From positions 1 to 13,818 of the forward strand of contig JAEWNX010000354.1 of assembly GCA_023461135.1 (NCBI GenBank): DNA of 13,818 bases, given 5' to 3'. The notes beneath the pieces were generated by a model, which was given only the letters and a program-made list of their open reading frames with translations, searched no databases and had not been told where the DNA came from. Source of the DNA: Pseudomonadota bacterium. GTDB taxonomy: Bacteria > Pseudomonadota > Alphaproteobacteria > Caulobacterales > Aquidulcibacteraceae. Each line of letters opens with the position of its first letter. The stretch's first letter is position 1. This document shows, piece after piece, positions 11,969 through 13,818 of the stretch. Both the position numbers and the translations under genes were made by a program.

Positions 11969-13818
11969 TGCCCGCGAGTCTCGCGTTCGAACAGCGCGAT
12001 GTGACGTTCGACCATAGACTCGGGCCACATGTGCGCGTGCACCATGCGTTGGCTGGCCGTACGCGCCTACGACTCGAACCGCTTCGGGGACGCGCAGATC
12101 TCCTTGGCGCCCTCGCACGGCGAGTCGCCGCGCGCGCGCACGTGCGCGACGTTGTAGAGAATCCCTGGTCCGGCTCGTTGCTTGTGGTGCACGATCAGGC
12201 ATTGTCTGCTGAGGCCGTGGCCAGTCTCGTGCGCGAGATCTGGCGCCGCGGCCTGACGGCGCCGGCTGCGACCGCGCCAGCGGATGGGCACCAGCCATGG
12301 CACGCCCTCGCGCCGGCGAAGGTGCTCAACGCATTTTCCAGCGCCCAAGGCTTGAGCGACGATGAAGCGCGCGTTCGCCTAATTCACATCGGCGAAAACC
12401 GCCTCGCGGAGCCTGCCGCGCCTTCCACTGTCGCCGTCGTCGCTGGGCAATTGAGATCGGCCCCTGTCGCTTTGTTGTTGGGCTCCGCCGCGCTCTCACT
12501 CGCGACGGGGGGTGTGCTCGACGCCATGCTGACGCTTGGGGTAGTCGCGCTCAATGCGGGCATTGGCGCGTCAACGCAGAGCTGGACCGCGCGCCTTATC
12601 CGCAGACTTGCACGGCAAACTGACCTGGACGCAGTGGTGCTCCGTCATGGCGTCGAAACACGCGTACCCACTTCACGCGTGGCGCCGGGCGACTGGATTG
12701 TGCTCAGGACTGGATTCGCCGTGCCTGCGGATGGGCGCCTCATCCAGGCGGATGCGCTCCTCATCGATGAATCTTCGCTAACAGGCGAGAGTTTTCCGGC
12801 TGAGAAAGACGCGGACGTATTTGTGAAAGCGCCCGCCCCGCTCGCGGAGCGGCGCACGATGGTCCATCGAGGCGGTGTCGTGACTAATGGCATGGGCGTC
12901 GCAGTCGTCACCGCGACTGGCGCGGCAACGGAGATAGGCCGTGTTCGACAAATGCTGGAGAACGAACACGCGCCCAAGCCGCCCATGGAGCGCGCACTCG
13001 ATCGGCTCGGGGTACGGCTGACGTTTGCATGCCTCGGCGCTTCCGGCGTGCTCGCCATGCTGCTCGGCTTGCGAGGCGCACCAGTTGCGGCCATCGCCAA
13101 GAGCGCCATCGCGCTTGCTGTGTCGGCAATTCCAGAGGGTCTTCCCGCTCTGGCTGCTTCAACCAAAGCCATCGCCGCGCGGGCGATGTCGTCGGAAGGC
13201 GCGTACCTGCGCAACGTGAATGTGCTCGAAACCGCAGCCCATGTCGATGTCTTGTGCCTGGATAAGACAGGCACCCTCACACAGAACAGCATGCGCGCAG
13301 CTGTGATTCAGACGCCTGCGGAGCGGCATGACATTTCCGCCGCCGACAAGCCGCCATCCAGCATCAAAGCGATCGCAACTATCGCGGCCCTCTGCAACGA
13401 CGCGACACTGTCCGACGCCGAGGCGGCTTCAGCCGGCACTGGCACGGAGCGCGCGCTTCTACACTTGGCTGCTGCGGCGGGGATCGACATTGAGAGGGCG
13501 CGCGAGCGCTACCCGCGAACGACTACGCTACTCCGCTCTGAGCGCCGGCTCTACATGGCGACGGAGCACCGAACCGACGACGCGACATTGCTCGCAGTCA
13601 AGGGCGCTCCGCATCAAGTGCTTGGTCTCTGCTCAACGGCGCGCTTCGGCCGAACGGTGCGGCGTTTGGACGATCAGACGCGCGCTGACATCCTCGCCGC
13701 TAATGAAGCCCTGGCGCATGAAGGACTTCGCGTGCTCGCGATAGCGCGCGGGCGCGGGCAGACTCTGGCGGCCGGTGAACCGGCCGGCCTAGAATGGCTG
13801 GGCCTGATAGGCTTGCAC
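11968..13818 (+). CDS. P-type cation-transporting ATPase (P2/CtpF-like, partial)
   Basis: 617 codons open to the window edge; the C-terminal hinge and last membrane helices are missing. It is an inner-membrane ATP-driven cation pump. Residues 20-78 resemble a HMA_2-type domain (GRTRLRLEPL, VENPWSGSLLVVHD) without a CxxC metal motif. A cation-ATPase N-terminal segment (AQGLSDDEARVRLIHIGENRL, about 126-146) follows, then two membrane helices at about 164-203. The actuator loop carries TGES at 272-275, helix M4 carries PEGLP at 389-393, and the phosphorylation site DKTGTLT has catalytic D432. The nucleotide-binding KGAP is at 545-548. PEGLP rather than CPC in M4 indicates the P2 (Ca2+/Na+/K+-like) group, similar to mycobacterial CtpF, not a heavy-metal P1B pump. 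The ion is not decided by the sequence. The start overlaps the upstream stop as TAATG. Confidence 0.93.
   Translation, partial: MPASLAFEQRDVTFDHRLGPHVRVHHALAGRTRLRLEPLRGRADLLGALARRVAARAHVRDVVENPWSGSLLVVHDQALSAEAVASLVREIWRRGLTAPAATAPADGHQPWHALAPAKVLNAFSSAQGLSDDEARVRLIHIGENRLAEPAAPSTVAVVAGQLRSAPVALLLGSAALSLATGGVLDAMLTLGVVALNAGIGASTQSWTARLIRRLARQTDLDAVVLRHGVETRVPTSRVAPGDWIVLRTGFAVPADGRLIQADALLIDESSLTGESFPAEKDADVFVKAPAPLAERRTMVHRGGVVTNGMGVAVVTATGAATEIGRVRQMLENEHAPKPPMERALDRLGVRLTFACLGASGVLAMLLGLRGAPVAAIAKSAIALAVSAIPEGLPALAASTKAIAARAMSSEGAYLRNVNVLETAAHVDVLCLDKTGTLTQNSMRAAVIQTPAERHDISAADKPPSSIKAIATIAALCNDATLSDAEAASAGTGTERALLHLAAAAGIDIERARERYPRTTTLLRSERRLYMATEHRTDDATLLAVKGAPHQVLGLCSTARFGRTVRRLDDQTRADILAANEALAHEGLRVLAIARGRGQTLAAGEPAGLEWLGLIGLH

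Overview
The window is a compact, high-GC stretch of bacterial chromosome. Protein style, GTG/ATG starts with clear Shine-Dalgarno sequences, and FixK/FNR-type operators suggest an alphaproteobacterium, possibly in the Caulobacterales/Hyphomonadaceae or rhizobial direction. That placement is inference. No rRNA, tRNA, CRISPR array or complete mobile element was seen. Genes run off both ends: a cytochrome b561 at the left edge and a P-type ATPase at the right edge.

Layout, left to right. A cytochrome b561 gene (minus, cut by the edge) is preceded by 438 bp holding a doubtful small ORF and a FixK-type box. Next come an Hsp20 small heat shock protein (minus, own FixK box, hairpin just after the stop) and a full-length phosphoenolpyruvate synthase ppsA (minus). 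A short divergent promoter with two FixK-type boxes separates ppsA from a plus-strand pair, a stand-alone PAS_5-like protein and an E. coli PfkB-like phosphofructokinase. Abutting the 3' end of pfkB is the N-terminal third of a zinc alcohol dehydrogenase (minus, truncated). A perfect TTGAT-N4-ATCAA box lies between this remnant and two small plus-strand genes, one for a two-helix membrane protein and one for a small acidic protein. Further right is a cyclopropane-fatty-acid synthase (minus, own box). Then comes a minus-strand operon of dienelactone-hydrolase-like protein, phosphoribosyltransferase and erythromycin-esterase-like protein, in which the esterase is interrupted by one in-frame amber codon. 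Last is a plus-strand operon of an alanine/lysine/glutamate-rich helical protein and a P2-type cation ATPase, behind another FixK box.

Two observations unify the region. First, eight sites match TTG[AC]-N6-[GT]CAA. All are intergenic, and every transcription unit but one has a site within about 100 bp of where one would expect it; the hydrolase operon's site is about 180 bp upstream, and the cytochrome b561 site is about 320 bp away. This indicates a local oxygen-responsive (FixK/FNR/Anr-type) regulon. Second, the gene content closely parallels the Mycobacterium tuberculosis DosR dormancy regulon: small heat shock protein, pfkB, phosphoribosyltransferase plus erythromycin esterase, phosphoribosyltransferase plus dienelactone hydrolase, and a CtpF-like ATPase. 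The likely role is adaptation to low oxygen or stasis: protein protection (Hsp20), rerouting of carbon at PEP and fructose-6-phosphate, membrane lipid cyclopropanation, ion pumping and electron transfer. No regulator gene lies inside the window.
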